Shown: positions 8,604-18,700 of the stretch, piece after piece
How positions within the stretch are numbered: position 1 is the first letter of the stretch
How the letters are laid out: each line of letters starts with the position of its first letter
Source of the DNA: Planctomycetota bacterium
GTDB taxonomy: Bacteria; Planctomycetota; UBA8742; UBA2392
Direction of reading: 5' to 3'
DNA length: 64,000 bases
Assembly: GCA_016712285.1 (NCBI GenBank)
Contig: JADJRK010000001.1
Coordinates: forward strand, 558,001 to 622,000
The notes under the pieces: generated by a model
Told to the model about the DNA's origin: nothing
What the model saw: the letters and a program-made list of their open reading frames with translations, nothing else
Databases searched by the model: none
Position numbers and translations under genes: made by a program

Positions 8604-11600
8604 CTATCCAGCCGGGCTGACGACGTTTGCACAGCGGGCGCAAAGGTGTTCGTGTTCGGCGATGCTGCCCACGTCACCGGTGCGGCGGAAGCAACGTACG
8701 CACGCCGTTTCGGCGCTTTCAATGACTTTCAGCCAGAGTCCCTTTACGTCCGTTGCCGGCTCAAACTCCTGGAATGCGGCGTGGTCACTGGACGCGTCAG
8801 TGGCGACCGCGCTGACGTTGAGCATCTCAGGCAGCACACCTGCCAGCACTTCGGGTGTGCCCAGCGGCGCGAACAGTTCGCCCGCGACCGCGCCCAGCAC
8901 GACCTGTGTGTCGTAGCCTTTGCCGATCTTTTTCTCCTTGCGCATGCGGTCGAGCACGCGGTCGGTTTCAGCTTTCACCTGCAACAGTACCCGGAACTTG
9001 CTGTCCAGTGCCGAGTCCCGACGCAAGTACCCTTCGCCCGCGACGGGCCACAGGGCAAGGTGCGCGCTGGCGGCGGTCCCCTTCTGCCTGGGCAGGTGCT
9101 GCCACATATCCTCGACGGTGTGCACAAGCACCGGCGACAGCAGGCGTGTAAGCGTGTCGGCCAGCACCCAGTACGCGGTCTGCGCGCTGCGGCGGGCTTT
9201 GCTGGTCGCGGCTTCGCAGTACAGCACGTCTTTGCGCAGGTCGATGTATTGGCTGCTGAGTGTGACGTTGGCAAGGTCGTGCAGCGCGCGCATTGCCACA
9301 TGAAACTCGTAGCGTTCCATCGCAGCCGTCACGGTCTCGACCGTGGCGGCACATTGCGAAAGCGCCCACTGGTCCAGTGGCAGCAGTTCGGCGTACGGCA
9401 ACGCATCGCTGTTCGGGTCATAGTCAAACAGGTTGCTGACCAGCGCGCGGTACGTGTTGCGCAGCTTGCGGTAGGTTTCGCCACCGGCCTGGATCAGCTT
9501 GTACGTCACCGGCACTGGGCTTGACGTGTCAAGTGACGCAAAATACAGCCGGATCAGGTCGGCACCCAGGTCCCTGACGCCCTGGTCGATCGGCCACATG
9601 TTGCCCTTGCTCTTGCTGCCCTTTTCGCCTTTCTCGTCCACAACAAACGCGCAGGTCAGGCAGTCGCGGAAGGGGCTGACGCCGGTCGTCGCCACGCTCA
9701 AGATCAACGACACTTGAAACCAGCCGCGGTGCTGGTCGTCGCCCTCGAGATACATGCCTGCGTGCGGCGACTTGCCATCGTGGCGGGCGAAGGCCTTGTC
9801 TTTCAACCCGGCGTCGGTGCGCATCACCGATTGAAAGCTGGAACCGGCTTCGAACCAAACGTCGAAGATGTCGCCGAGCTTCTCGATAGTCTTGCCCTGG
9901 TACTTCGCAGCCAATGCCGGCGGCAGCAGTTTCTCCGCGGGCCAGTTGGCGTCGTCGAACCAGATGTTGCTGCCGTGCTTTTCAACCAGCGCCATCACGT
10001 GCGCATTGGTCTCGTTGGTGAGCAGCACCTCGCCCGTCGCCTTGACGCGAAAGGCCGGGATCGGGATGCCCCAGTAGCGCTGCCTTGAAACGCACCAGTC
10101 CGGCCGGTTCTCGACCATGTTGCTGATGCGCGTCTGGCCCCATGCGGGGAACCAGCGCGATGCCGCGATTTCTTCAAGCAGGCGCTGGCGCAGGGTCTTG
10201 CCTTGCGGGTTGAGCGCTTTGTCCGGGTCCACGTGGTCGATCTGCACGAACCATTGCTCGGTCGCGCGGAAGATCACGGGCGTGTGCGTGCGCCAGCAGT
10301 GCGGATAGCTGTGCCTGACTGGTTCATCGTGAAGCAGCCAACCCTCTTCCCGCAACTTCTCAACGATCAGCGGATTGGCTTTGAAGATGTTCTGGCCCTC
10401 GAGCATCTTCAGCCAGCTGCGTGTGTCTTCAAACGTGACGCTTACGCCAAGGTCTTTGCGCAGGCGGTCGCCGACGAAGAACTTGCCGGCTTCATCGACC
10501 GGGCACACCACGGGCAGCTTCTCGCGCTTGCCGGTGTCAAAGTCTTCTTTGCCGTGGCCGGGCGCGGTGTGAACCAGGCCGGTGCCGTCTTCCAGCGTGA
10601 CGTAGTCGGCAAACACCACGGGGCAAGCGGTGTCGAGAAACGGGTGGCTGTAACCAACGCCGCGCAGCACTTCGCCGAGGAACGTTTCCAGCACCTGGAC
10701 GTCGGCGAGTTTTGCCTTTTCGGCAACGGTCTTGAGCAATGCCTCAGCCAGCACCATGTGCTCGACGTTTCCATTGCGCGAGTATCGCACGAGCACGTAC
10801 TCGGCCTTATCGTGTGCCGCCACTGCGACGTTTGCGGGCAGGGTCCAAGGTGTGGTAGTCCAGATCAGAAGCGCCAGGGATTTCCAGATTGCATCGCTGT
10901 CATCGCGGGCCTCTACCAGCTCGCGAAACTTGCAGTCCTTACCGCAGCTGGAGACCGGGAACCGAACGTACACACTGGGATCGGTCCGGTCTTCGTACTC
11001 AAGCTCGGCTTCGGCCAGCGCGCTCTGCGCCGCCCAGCTCCAGTGCACGCTGCGCTTGGCGCGTGTGATGAACCCGCGCTTGAACAGCTCGCTGAACACG
11101 TGCAGCACGTTGGCTTCGTAGCTGGGGTTGGTGGTCAGGTAAGGCTCATCCCAGCGGCCCAGCACGCCCGCTGACTTGAACTGATTGCGCTGGATGTCGA
11201 TCCACTTGGTCGCGTATTCAAGGCACTTCTCGCGCAGTTGCAGCGCGGTTGTGCCCTCGGGCAGCTTGCCGCCCATTTCTGCCAGCATCTTGTGCTCGAT
11301 CGGCAAGCCGTGGCAATCCCAACCCGGCACGTACGGCGAGTCGTAACCCTGCATAGTGCGGAACTTGACGACCATGTCCTTGAGAATCTTGTTCATGCCC
11401 GTGCCGGTGTGGGCGTCGCCGTTGGCGTAGGGTGGGCCGTCGTGCAGCACCCACGGCTTGGCGCCCTTTCGCGCGGCGCGGATCTGCTGGTAGAGACCGG
11501 TTTCGTCCCACTGCTTCTGCAGCGCAGGTTCGCGTTCCTGCAGACCCGCCTTCATGGGAAAGTCGGTTTTGGGCAGCAACACTGTGGACTTGTAGCGCTC

Positions 11601-11630
11601 TTTGGCGGCTTTCAGGACATCTTCGTTCAT
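8604..11630 (-). CDS. ileS: Isoleucyl-tRNA synthetase
   Basis: Charges tRNA-Ile. The 1008-residue protein has the expected order: N-terminal catalytic part with GPPYANG; the editing domain (TTTPWTLP, then TGLVHTAPGHGKEDF); the second half of the catalytic fold with DCHGLPIE earlier and WFEAGSS; a KMSKS-region loop; an anticodon-binding helical part; and a C-terminal zinc finger (CVRC ... CARC). Two signature motifs are atypical: HIGH is HTGT (H74-T77) and the KMSKS loop reads KGSKS. The protein is otherwise full length, so it looks functional. ATG 11630 is preceded by AAGGAA at good spacing. It probably heads a transcript with purN and the VIT1-like gene. I found no T-box leader. Confidence 0.95.
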   Translation of the reverse strand: MNEDVLKAAKERYKSTVLLPKTDFPMKAGLQEREPALQKQWDETGLYQQIRAARKGAKPWVLHDGPPYANGDAHTGTGMNKILKDMVVKFRTMQGYDSPYVPGWDCHGLPIEHKMLAEMGGKLPEGTTALQLREKCLEYATKWIDIQRNQFKSAGVLGRWDEPYLTTNPSYEANVLHVFSELFKRGFITRAKRSVHWSWAAQSALAEAELEYEDRTDPSVYVRFPVSSCGKDCKFRELVEARDDSDAIWKSLALLIWTTTPWTLPANVAVAAHDKAEYVLVRYSRNGNVEHMVLAEALLKTVAEKAKLADVQVLETFLGEVLRGVGYSHPFLDTACPVVFADYVTLEDGTGLVHTAPGHGKEDFDTGKREKLPVVCPVDEAGKFFVGDRLRKDLGVSVTFEDTRSWLKMLEGQNIFKANPLIVEKLREEGWLLHDEPVRHSYPHCWRTHTPVIFRATEQWFVQIDHVDPDKALNPQGKTLRQRLLEEIAASRWFPAWGQTRISNMVENRPDWCVSRQRYWGIPIPAFRVKATGEVLLTNETNAHVMALVEKHGSNIWFDDANWPAEKLLPPALAAKYQGKTIEKLGDIFDVWFEAGSSFQSVMRTDAGLKDKAFARHDGKSPHAGMYLEGDDQHRGWFQVSLILSVATTGVSPFRDCLTCAFVVDEKGEKGSKSKGNMWPIDQGVRDLGADLIRLYFASLDTSSPVPVTYKLIQAGGETYRKLRNTYRALVSNLFDYDPNSDALPYAELLPLDQWALSQCAATVETVTAAMERYEFHVAMRALHDLANVTLSSQYIDLRKDVLYCEAATSKARRSAQTAYWVLADTLTRLLSPVLVHTVEDMWQHLPRQKGTAASAHLALWPVAGEGYLRRDSALDSKFRVLLQVKAETDRVLDRMRKEKKIGKGYDTQVVLGAVAGELFAPLGTPEVLAGVLPEMLNVSAVATDASSDHAAFQEFEPATDVKGLWLKVIESAETACVRCFRRTGDVGSIAEHEHLCARCANVVSPAG

Positions 11631-11869
11631 GGCGTTCCTTTGTCGCGGACGGCGAACTGCCGGTTGAAAACGGAGGAACAGAGCAACGGAGTCTTTCGCT
11701 GATTCACTGCTCTGTTTCTCTGTGGCTCCCGATTTCGCCAAGGCTACGTCGGGCATGCCGTGTTCAAGACAGCCGTTCAAGCCGCCCAAGCGGTTTCAGT
11801 GTTTATCTGTGATAGTGAGTGGTTACAACGACGTGGCCGAAGTGGCGTGTTGCCGGGGGCGGTTCGCCC

Positions 11870-12073
11870 TTACAGCGTTGCCAGCTCGGCGTCGGTAATT
11901 CGCTCGGCTTCGTCAACGATCAGGTTGGGTATGCCGTCGACGATGCGGTAGGCTTTGCCCGACTCTTTGCAGAGCAGCCGGTCGCCGCGCTGGACCAGGG
12001 GCTTGTGGCTCTCGGGGCAGACCAGCATCGAGAGAAATTCGGGGTCCAGCGGTTGGGTGGTTGCGTCGGTCAT
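11870..12073 (-). CDS. Trm112/UPF0434-like small protein
   Basis: A 67-residue protein with the order typical of the Trm112-like family: LSMLVCPESHKPL, then LLCKESGKAYRI and DGIPNLIVDEA. Bacterial members resemble the zinc-binding methyltransferase activator Trm112 but their roles are mostly unknown. Only two Cys (C19, C35) of a possible four are present, as in many short bacterial forms. ATG 12073 is chosen because the upstream extension is not protein-like and runs into rpmH on the other strand. It sits upstream of ileS on the same strand and is divergent from rpmH. Confidence 0.85.
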   Translation of the reverse strand: MTDATTQPLDPEFLSMLVCPESHKPLVQRGDRLLCKESGKAYRIVDGIPNLIVDEAERITDAELATL

Positions 12074-12120
12074 GGCGTGTCTCAATTTAGGCAACGCTTG
12101 AAAGTTGCACAAGCCGGTGC

Positions 12121-12149
12121 TTGACAGTAGGGCATCGCACCAATACCTT
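12121..12149 (+). promoter_or_regulatory. Probable sigma70 promoter of rpmH
   Basis: TTGACA at 12121-12126, a 17-bp spacer and TACCTT at 12144-12149, 27 bp before the rpmH start. The -35 is perfect; the -10 keeps only the key T, A and final T. Confidence 0.5.
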
Positions 12150-12175
12150 CTGCGCCCTGAATTGAAGGGTACGCC

Positions 12176-12418
12176 ATGAAAGTCCGCACCAAGAACAGTA
12201 ACCTCAAACGCAACCGCACGCACGGCTTTCGTGCGCGCATGAAGACCGCCGACGGGCAGCAGGTGCTGTCGCGCCGCCGTCGCAAGGGCCGCAAGAAGCT
12301 TTCGGTCAGCGACGAGCGCAAGGTGAAGCACCTGGGCGGCCCGCGCAAGGTGATTGAGCGCCAGCGCATTCGCAAAGAGGCTCGCCGCCAGGCACGCAAA
12401 CGCGCCGGCAAGATCTAG
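12176..12418 (+). CDS. rpmH: Ribosomal protein L34, long form
   Basis: L34 is a small basic protein of the large ribosomal subunit. The core KRNRTHGFRARM, then GQQVLSRRRRKGRKKLSV, is unmistakable. The product has 80 residues, against 44-46 usually: about 35 extra residues follow the normal C-terminus (SDERKVKHLGG onward) and are strongly basic and helical. In most bacteria rpmH is next to rnpA and near dnaA; neither is here. It has an AAGGGT Shine-Dalgarno-like site, a promoter-like sequence at 12121 and a terminator at 12442, so it appears monocistronic. Confidence 0.95.
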   Translation: MKVRTKNSNLKRNRTHGFRARMKTADGQQVLSRRRRKGRKKLSVSDERKVKHLGGPRKVIERQRIRKEARRQARKRAGKI

Positions 12419-12441
12419 GCTGATGTACGCCTGAACAGACA

Positions 12442-12465
12442 CCCCCGCCGCATGGCGGGGGTTTT
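12442..12465 (+). terminator. Terminator after rpmH
   Basis: CCCCCGCC, a 4-nt loop (GCAT), GGCGGGGG and then TTTT. It lies 24 bp after the rpmH stop. Confidence 0.85.
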
Positions 12466-12486
12466 CATTTGATAGCCGACCACACG

Positions 12487-13545
12487 TCACGTTTTCCAGA
12501 AGACCCAGGCGCCAAAGCCCGCAAAAAGAATGGGTCCCACGCTGGCGCCGACCACCGGCGGAAACGCACCGGACTTGGCCAGCGTCTCGAACCAGAATGC
12601 CAGAATCTGGTACCCCACTACGGCAGCCAGGGCCAGGCTGCTGCTCATGAACATGCCGCGGCCGCTGCGTGTCAAAATCAAGCCGACGCCACAGCCGAGC
12701 AGAATGATGCCTGTCAGCGGATGCCACAAATCGTGCCAGAGCGTGACCTGCAAGTCACGGTCAGGGGCGCCGCTGCGGCTGTCCTGCCACAGCTCCAACA
12801 GTGTGCGGTCGGCATAACTACGCCGCCTGCGCGCGAAGTCCGTCGGGTACAGGTGGCCGAAGGGCAGGTCGCCGTCAAAGGTTGCGGGCTCGCCGTCGCC
12901 GGTGTAGGCGGGATCGGTCAGGACTGCCAGGTCGTGGATCTCGGCTTTCCGGGGCGACCACCAGGTCGAGCGATCGTCGATCCATTGCAGTTCTTCGGCG
13001 ACGACCAGGCGGGTTCCGTCCTTGCTGAGGATGCGCACGTCTTCGAGCGCGCGAGTGTCCAGGTTGTAGCGCCGGACAAACCAGACGTTGCCGCCATCAT
13101 CGCGAACGCTGATGCGCCGTCCCTTGCGGAACTCGAATGCACCGTACGGCGATTCGCGGGCTTCCTGCGCCACCTGCGGCAGCACAGCCTGCCTTAGCGC
13201 CAGGCCCGCAATGCCCAGCAGCAGCACCGGCACCATGATGGCAGCCAGCGCGCGCTTGCGGCTGACACCCGCGGCTTCCATGAGAAGCAGTTCACGCGAA
13301 CGAATCAGGCGCGACACGGCAAACATGCCTGCGGTGAATAGCATCAGCGGATACAGCAGGTACAGGATTGGCGGCAGGTTGTATGCGTAGAACAGGGTGG
13401 TGCCGGTGGCAACGTCAGGAAAGGCCTGGATCTTGTCCAGGTTGAGCAGGACATCGACTACCAGAAACACGGTCGTGAACAGCGCCAGTACCAGCACGAG
13501 GCTTTGCACGAACACCCAAAGAAAATAGCGGTCGAAGCGCTTCAC
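12487..13545 (-). CDS. LptF/LptG (YjgP/YjgQ) family permease
   Basis: A 352-residue membrane protein of the LptF/LptG family, whose members form the inner-membrane channel of the LptB2FG lipopolysaccharide exporter. Layout fits: two N-terminal membrane segments (about 10-35 and 52-78), an SRELLLMEAAGVS coupling region that contacts the ATPase, a third segment, a large periplasmic beta-rich domain (about 125-260) and three C-terminal segments. The usual partner gene is not adjacent. It converges with rpmH, whose terminator lies between them. Length matches the family. Whether it is LptF or LptG cannot be told by eye. Confidence 0.85.
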   Translation of the reverse strand: MKRFDRYFLWVFVQSLVLVLALFTTVFLVVDVLLNLDKIQAFPDVATGTTLFYAYNLPPILYLLYPLMLFTAGMFAVSRLIRSRELLLMEAAGVSRKRALAAIMVPVLLLGIAGLALRQAVLPQVAQEARESPYGAFEFRKGRRISVRDDGGNVWFVRRYNLDTRALEDVRILSKDGTRLVVAEELQWIDDRSTWWSPRKAEIHDLAVLTDPAYTGDGEPATFDGDLPFGHLYPTDFARRRRSYADRTLLELWQDSRSGAPDRDLQVTLWHDLWHPLTGIILLGCGVGLILTRSGRGMFMSSSLALAAVVGYQILAFWFETLAKSGAFPPVVGASVGPILFAGFGAWVFWKT

Positions 13546-13693
13546 GCTGCTGTTGTGCCGTAAGAGGGCCCGCGGTTCCAGAGAGAATTGTTTGCATGGC
13601 CCAGACCGCGTGCCACCAACGGTGAATCAACCTGGGGCTGGCGCGCCGGCAAAGCGATTCCAAGCCCACCGTCGGAAAAACTGCGCAAGTAGT

Positions 13694-13722
13694 TTGACAG
13701 GGAGCAGGTTATGTCGTAAATT
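13694..13722 (+). promoter_or_regulatory. Probable sigma70 promoter of the FliA-like sigma gene
   Basis: A perfect TTGACA at 13694-13699, 17-bp spacer, then TAAATT at 13717-13722, in an AT-rich patch 41 bp before the sigma gene. GGAG precedes its ATG. This suggests the alternative sigma factor is made by the housekeeping polymerase. Confidence 0.6.
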
Positions 13723-13762
13723 ATAAAGTGTAAAATACACCCTTCCTTCCCGGAGTATCACC

Positions 13763-14632
13763 ATGCCCAACAAGCTCCCTCCTGAGCCCACACTTCCTCG
13801 CTACGGTTTCTCCCGCGCCTCGGCGTACCTGCCCAAGGCCTATGTTGCCGCCAGAACCGAAGGTCCCCGCAAAGATGTCCAGAGGCTCTGGGACAACTTC
13901 AAGCGCACCGCCAACGCCGACATTCGCAACGAACTGATCGAGAACTATCTGCCGCTTGTGCGCGTCACCGCCGAGCGTATGCATTCCAAGCTGCCTTCCC
14001 ATGTTGAAGTAGACGAACTGATCCAGGCCGGCGTATTCGGTTTGATGGACGCCATCGACGGCTTTGACCCGCAGCGCGGTGTGAAATTCGAAGTCTACGC
14101 CAAGCAGCGCATCAGTGGCGCAGTGCTTGATGACCTGCGCAACCAGGACTTTGCCCCGCGCCTGGTGCGCACCCACAGCCACAGGCTGGACCGCGCCTAC
14201 AAAGATGTGGAAGCCGAAACCGGCTGCGTGCCAGAGCCCGACCAGATCGCCAGCAAGCTGCAGATCTCGATGGAAGAGCTGGATCGTTGGCTGCGCGAGA
14301 TCAACATGGCCAGCATCGTCAGCCTGGACCGTGCGACCAGCGAGTACGACGGCGAAGGCAAAGAAGTCCGCAAGGTAGACACGATCGAGGACGGCAACGT
14401 CCCGGCGCCGACGCATGCCATGGAGCGTCGCGAACTGGTCGAACTGTCAACACGCGGCCTGAGCCGCAAAGAGAAGCTGATCGTGATTCTGTACTATCTC
14501 GAAGAACTCACGATGAAAGAGATCGGTCTCGTGCTGGACCTTAGCGAGAGCCGGGTGTGCCAGATTCACCACCGCATCATCTATCGCCTGAAGCTGCACC
14601 TTGAGCGCATGCGCGACGACCTGATGGGATAA
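13763..14632 (+). CDS. FliA/WhiG-like RNA polymerase sigma factor
   Basis: A 289-residue sigma factor of the sigma28 type. Region 2 runs from NYLPLVRVTAERM through VDELIQAGVFGLMDAIDGFD to the VKFEVYAKQRI promoter-melting segment. A linker similar to region 3 follows (PEPDQIASKL, MEELDRWL). Region 4 with its helix-turn-helix is at the C-terminus (TMKEIGLVLDLSESRVCQIHHR). The roughly 45-residue N-terminal extension before region 2 is Pro/Arg-rich. Planctomycete genomes often carry such factors even without motility genes nearby. The FlgM-like gene at 3092-3379 is a candidate inhibitor. It has its own promoter and an inverted repeat after its stop. Confidence 0.9.
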   Translation: MPNKLPPEPTLPRYGFSRASAYLPKAYVAARTEGPRKDVQRLWDNFKRTANADIRNELIENYLPLVRVTAERMHSKLPSHVEVDELIQAGVFGLMDAIDGFDPQRGVKFEVYAKQRISGAVLDDLRNQDFAPRLVRTHSHRLDRAYKDVEAETGCVPEPDQIASKLQISMEELDRWLREINMASIVSLDRATSEYDGEGKEVRKVDTIEDGNVPAPTHAMERRELVELSTRGLSRKEKLIVILYYLEELTMKEIGLVLDLSESRVCQIHHRIIYRLKLHLERMRDDLMG

Positions 14633-14647
14633 TCACTGCCGGGTTGC

Positions 14648-14672
14648 CAGGGCGGGACGTTGGCCCGCCCTG
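14648..14672 (+). terminator. Hairpin after the FliA-like sigma gene
   Basis: CAGGGCGGG (14648-14656) pairs with CCCGCCCTG (14664-14672), 15 bp past the stop. A C-rich rather than T-rich tract follows, so termination is uncertain. Confidence 0.5.
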
Positions 14673-14772
14673 CTCCCCCCTTGTCCGAAGGGGGACAATT
14701 CGCTAACTCTTGGCCCTTTCGCTCGTTAAGCTGGAGATGCGCCCCGCGTTGCCCCTCTCGGAATCCTTGCTG

Positions 14773-15672
14773 ATGCGTCGATTCTTTTTCTGCCTGCTGT
14801 TCCTGACAGTGGCTGTGGTTGCGTCGCCTGAACTTCGCGCCGAAGACACCTTGCAGTTTCCGCGCCTGCGCCAGTTGCAGGACATGGTGCAGCGCACCCG
14901 CGACACCCGCTACAAGGATGACACTTCGCTTCTGGGCAATGAGGCCTTCACCGCCGGTTTCAGCGTCGGCTACATCAGCGACTACTACTGGCGAGGCTTC
15001 AAGCTGTTCGATGGCGACCTGCTGACTCGTGGCGACGCCTACGTCAACATTTACGGTTTTGAAGCCAGCGTGTGGGGCATGTGGGACTTTGGCCGCGAGC
15101 AATTGCGGCCGACCCAGGTGGACTATCGGCTGCGCTACCAGTTCGAGATCGAGGGTGCGCTGATCAGTATCGGCTACACCTGGTACGACTTCAGCGGCAG
15201 CGACGGCAGCATCGGCCGGCGCGACCAGGGTTTCGGCGACAAGCCGTTGAAAGACTTTCCGGACGACAAGATGTCAGCCAGCGTGCATGAGCTGCACATC
15301 TCGATGACCTACTTTACCAGCGTGATCCAGAGCGAGGGCGCGAACCTTCGCTACACGATCAACTACTTCCAGCGCCTGGATGACGAAGGCTCGCGCATCG
15401 AAAGCACGATCAGCTTCTTTGTCGACAGCCCGCAGTTCACCGTGTTCGGTGACTACTTCGAGATCACAACGACAACGGTGTACCAGCATCGCTACCTGAC
15501 AAACGAAAGCCACTTCCAGGGCCAGACGATGACGGCGCGGCTGGTCTACAACCTGGAAAAGTACGGATACTTCCCGGTGTTCTTCCAGCTCGAGGCTCAT
15601 TACTACCTTGCGTTTGAGAAGGACTATGTCGACGGGTTCTACTTTGGCGGCAGCGTCAACTTCCGCTTCTGA
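14773..15672 (+). CDS. Predicted outer-membrane beta-barrel protein
   Basis: A 299-residue exported protein. ATG 14773 starts a clear signal peptide (MRRFFFCLLFLTVAVVAS, cut near LRAED). The mature protein alternates short beta strands rich in Tyr, Phe and Trp (GYISDYYWRGF, YRLRYQFEIEG, GYTWYDFSG) and ends in SVNFRF, the terminal aromatic residue typical of barrels inserted by BAM. The strand pattern fits roughly a 12-14-stranded barrel. Function unknown; the opening resembles TorF-type putative barrels (GYISDYYWRG). The next gene, 46 bp on, is the AsmA-like protein, so the pair may both serve the outer membrane. Confidence 0.78.
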   Translation: MRRFFFCLLFLTVAVVASPELRAEDTLQFPRLRQLQDMVQRTRDTRYKDDTSLLGNEAFTAGFSVGYISDYYWRGFKLFDGDLLTRGDAYVNIYGFEASVWGMWDFGREQLRPTQVDYRLRYQFEIEGALISIGYTWYDFSGSDGSIGRRDQGFGDKPLKDFPDDKMSASVHELHISMTYFTSVIQSEGANLRYTINYFQRLDDEGSRIESTISFFVDSPQFTVFGDYFEITTTTVYQHRYLTNESHFQGQTMTARLVYNLEKYGYFPVFFQLEAHYYLAFEKDYVDGFYFGGSVNFRF

Positions 15673-15718
15673 AGACCGTCCCTTTACGTCCGGCATCCAG
15701 TAACCCTTAATCGAGCGC

Positions 15719-18700
15719 ATGGCCCAAGGACGCAAAAGTGGTCTGCGCATGCTGGTCAGCGGCTTTCTCGGCCGTTTTGTGCGGCGTGGGTTCTTTCGCA
15801 TCGTGCTGTTGATGTTCCTGGTGGGTGTGGTACTGCCCTTCGTGGCGCTGCAGGCGATCGCAAACCGGTCCAGCGCGAACACCCTGCTGGAAGAGGTCGT
15901 TTCGCAGGTCTTTGACCTCAACGTGGCGGATGTGATCTGGGACAAGGACCGGACCACGGTCTCAGGCCCCGATCTCGCCCTTACCGGCAAGATCACGTAC
16001 CACAATGTCCGCATCCATCGCCGTGCCGGCGCGACGCCGCACCCCGCACGCGCGCCGCTGGACTATGACTTTGTCACCGTCCCGCGTGTCGAAATCTCGT
16101 TTGACCTCAAGAAGTTGCCGTCGCTGCCGGTGACCCGTGTGGAACTGCCGGAAGGGCTGACGCTTTACTTCAACATCCACAAGGGCACCTGGATCGACCA
16201 GACGCTGTTCAAGCCGGCAGAGGGCGGTGGCGCGCCCCCGGAACTGCCACAGATTATCCTGCACGGCAAGGCACAGGTCTTCGTGCGCGCCGACGGCATC
16301 CTCGTTCCGCCGGAGACCCTGCCGGCTGGCAAAGACTGGTACGACTTCACGCTGGAGAACCTGGGGCTATTGCCACACACACTGGTGCCCGACAGCTATC
16401 GCATCAGTGGCAGCGTGTACAGCAAGCAGTTCGGGGACTTTGAGCTGGATGGCTCGGTGGCGCGAAATGGCCAGCGTAACGAAGTGCTGTTCCGCACGTA
16501 CAAGCCGCTGCCGCTTGATCGCACCTATGCGGCGGTGCTTGCGCCGGATGTGCGCCAGACCGTCGAACAGTTCTCGATTTCCGCCAAAGCCACACTTGCC
16601 GGCCGGCTGTTGATTGAATCGGGCAAGGACCTTCGATTTGACGCCGACATCAATGCCTATGACGGTGAAGTCTGTTTCGTGGGCTTTCCGCTGCGCGTTA
16701 CCGACGTCAGCGCCGATGTGCAGGTGCGAAACAACAACATTACGGTCGATGCGATCGGCCGTCGCGGCAGTGCAGATGTGCGCGTTGTCGCCGACGTGAC
16801 TGCCGTCGGCTCTGCGACCGAGACCATCCGGTTGACGGTCAACATCGATGACCTGCTGGTGGACGAAGAGTTCCGGCTCGCGCTGCTGAACGCGCGCCTG
16901 CAACCCGACAACATGGATTACAGCACCGGGTTGCCGTACCCGGCCGATGAGTTCGACCCCAAGCAACAAAGCCGCGTCACAGGCTATCCCGAGTGGCAGG
17001 GCCCGACGCCCTGGGACGGCGGCCTGTTGTACCCCGACCTGGCCGACGTGTTTCCGTTCATCAGCCGAGCGTTCTGCCCGATCGGGCTGGCTGACTTTGA
17101 GCTGCGCCTGAACAGCCAGGTCAAGGGCATTGACCCGGTCACCGGCAAGCGGCGGATCGACGAAGAACTGAACTGGAAGGTCTTTGTTCGCGATGCGACC
17201 GCCTGCTTCGTGGGTCTGCCTGAGCAGGGCCCCGGCTTTCCCATCCCGTTGCACAACGTGTACGGCGTCGTTGAGGGCAAGACCGCGCCCAGCCGGGCCG
17301 GGACATACGAGGTGCGCGGCTACACGCCCGAAGAACTTGCGCGACTGGCGCCCGATGCAGCCGAGGGCAAGGCGCTGCAGCCGGATGGCTTGACGGGCAC
17401 GCTTGAGAACAGTGGCGAGCGCGTGTGGGTGCTGGCGACGTTTGTGGATGACCGTTCGCCGGGGCGCGAGCCGCGATTGACCTTGAAGATCAAGACGGAA
17501 GGCGTGGATTTCAACGACAGCATCCAGTCGCGCCTGCCGCCAAACGTGCGGGACGTGGTGGAGCCGTTTGCGCCGGCCGGCAAGGTGGACATCCAGAGTG
17601 CCACGCTGACCATCTATCCATCGGGCGAAGACAGCGTTGACTTCAACTTCACACTGGTCGCGCGCAGCGTGGCGGCGCAATACCAGTTTCCAGGAGCTGC
17701 CGAACCGGCTCGTTTTCGCGAGGTTGCGGGCACCATCACCGTGCGCAAGCAGAGCGGTTATGTCGAACTCTCGAACATGCGCGGTACGCTGGCCGACAGC
17801 CGCATCCTGATGAGCCTGAAGTATCGCGACGACGGGATACCCGAGTTTTCCATCGAGTCCGAAGACTTTGCCATCAAGCCGGAGTTGCAGGCGATCCTGC
17901 CACCAGGCGTGGCCGAGGTCTTGAAGCGTTTTGAACCCCGCGGGTTTGTACGCATCAAGGTGACCGGGAATCGCGGCACGTCCACGCCCGACTTCATGAA
18001 AGCAGACATCACGTTTCTGGCGGGCACCGGTGACCGCAACGGCAGTGTTCGCTTTGACAAGTTCCCGTACGTGCTGACCGATGTTCAGGGACGGTTGTTC
18101 GTCACCGTGAAGCCGTCGCTGATCGAAGTCATGATTCGCGACTTCACCGGCGTGGGGGCCGAGAACCCCGAGACCGGCGAGAAGGCCGCTGTAGAAATCA
18201 GCGGCCACGTGCTCGTTCCGTACACTGAGACGGCGGAGAGCCCCGAAGAAGTTCAGCCGCCACCCGCCGACGAACTCCCGATTGTCGACATCAGCGTGCG
18301 CGCCACGCGTCTGCCGATAGACGCGCAGCTGCTGACCGCGTTGACGCCGATTTTCAAAGAGGGCGTACCCGAGGGGCAGAAGCCGCGCATGATTGAGTTT
18401 GTCGAAGAGCTGAACACCGTGGGCACGGTCGGCGTCAACGGTCGGCTGATCGTGGACGACAAAGGTGAGATGGACTGGCGCTTTGAGATCAATCTCGAGG
18501 GCACGGGCCTCAAGTTCAAACACTTCCCGCTGCCGATTGAGGCACTGTACGGCTCAGTCATCATCGATGGCCGCGAAGTCCGCATGCGCAACGTTACCGG
18601 CCGCGCAGAGACAGGCAGCATGACGCTGCATGAAGCCGGCTACACCGATGCGGACGGGTGGTGGGTCTCGATCAGCGGCCGCGAACTGGACTTCACCAAC

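Noticed and set aside
11631..11869. Possible T-box leader of ileS
   Set aside because: A 9-bp hairpin (ACAGAGCA region near 11678 and 11708) exists but no T-box or specifier-loop sequence was found.
16367..18523. A 718-codon open frame on the minus strand opposite the AsmA-like gene
   Set aside because: GC-rich codon bias makes long antisense frames; its product is His/Arg/Gln-rich without motifs, while the plus strand has a clear envelope protein.
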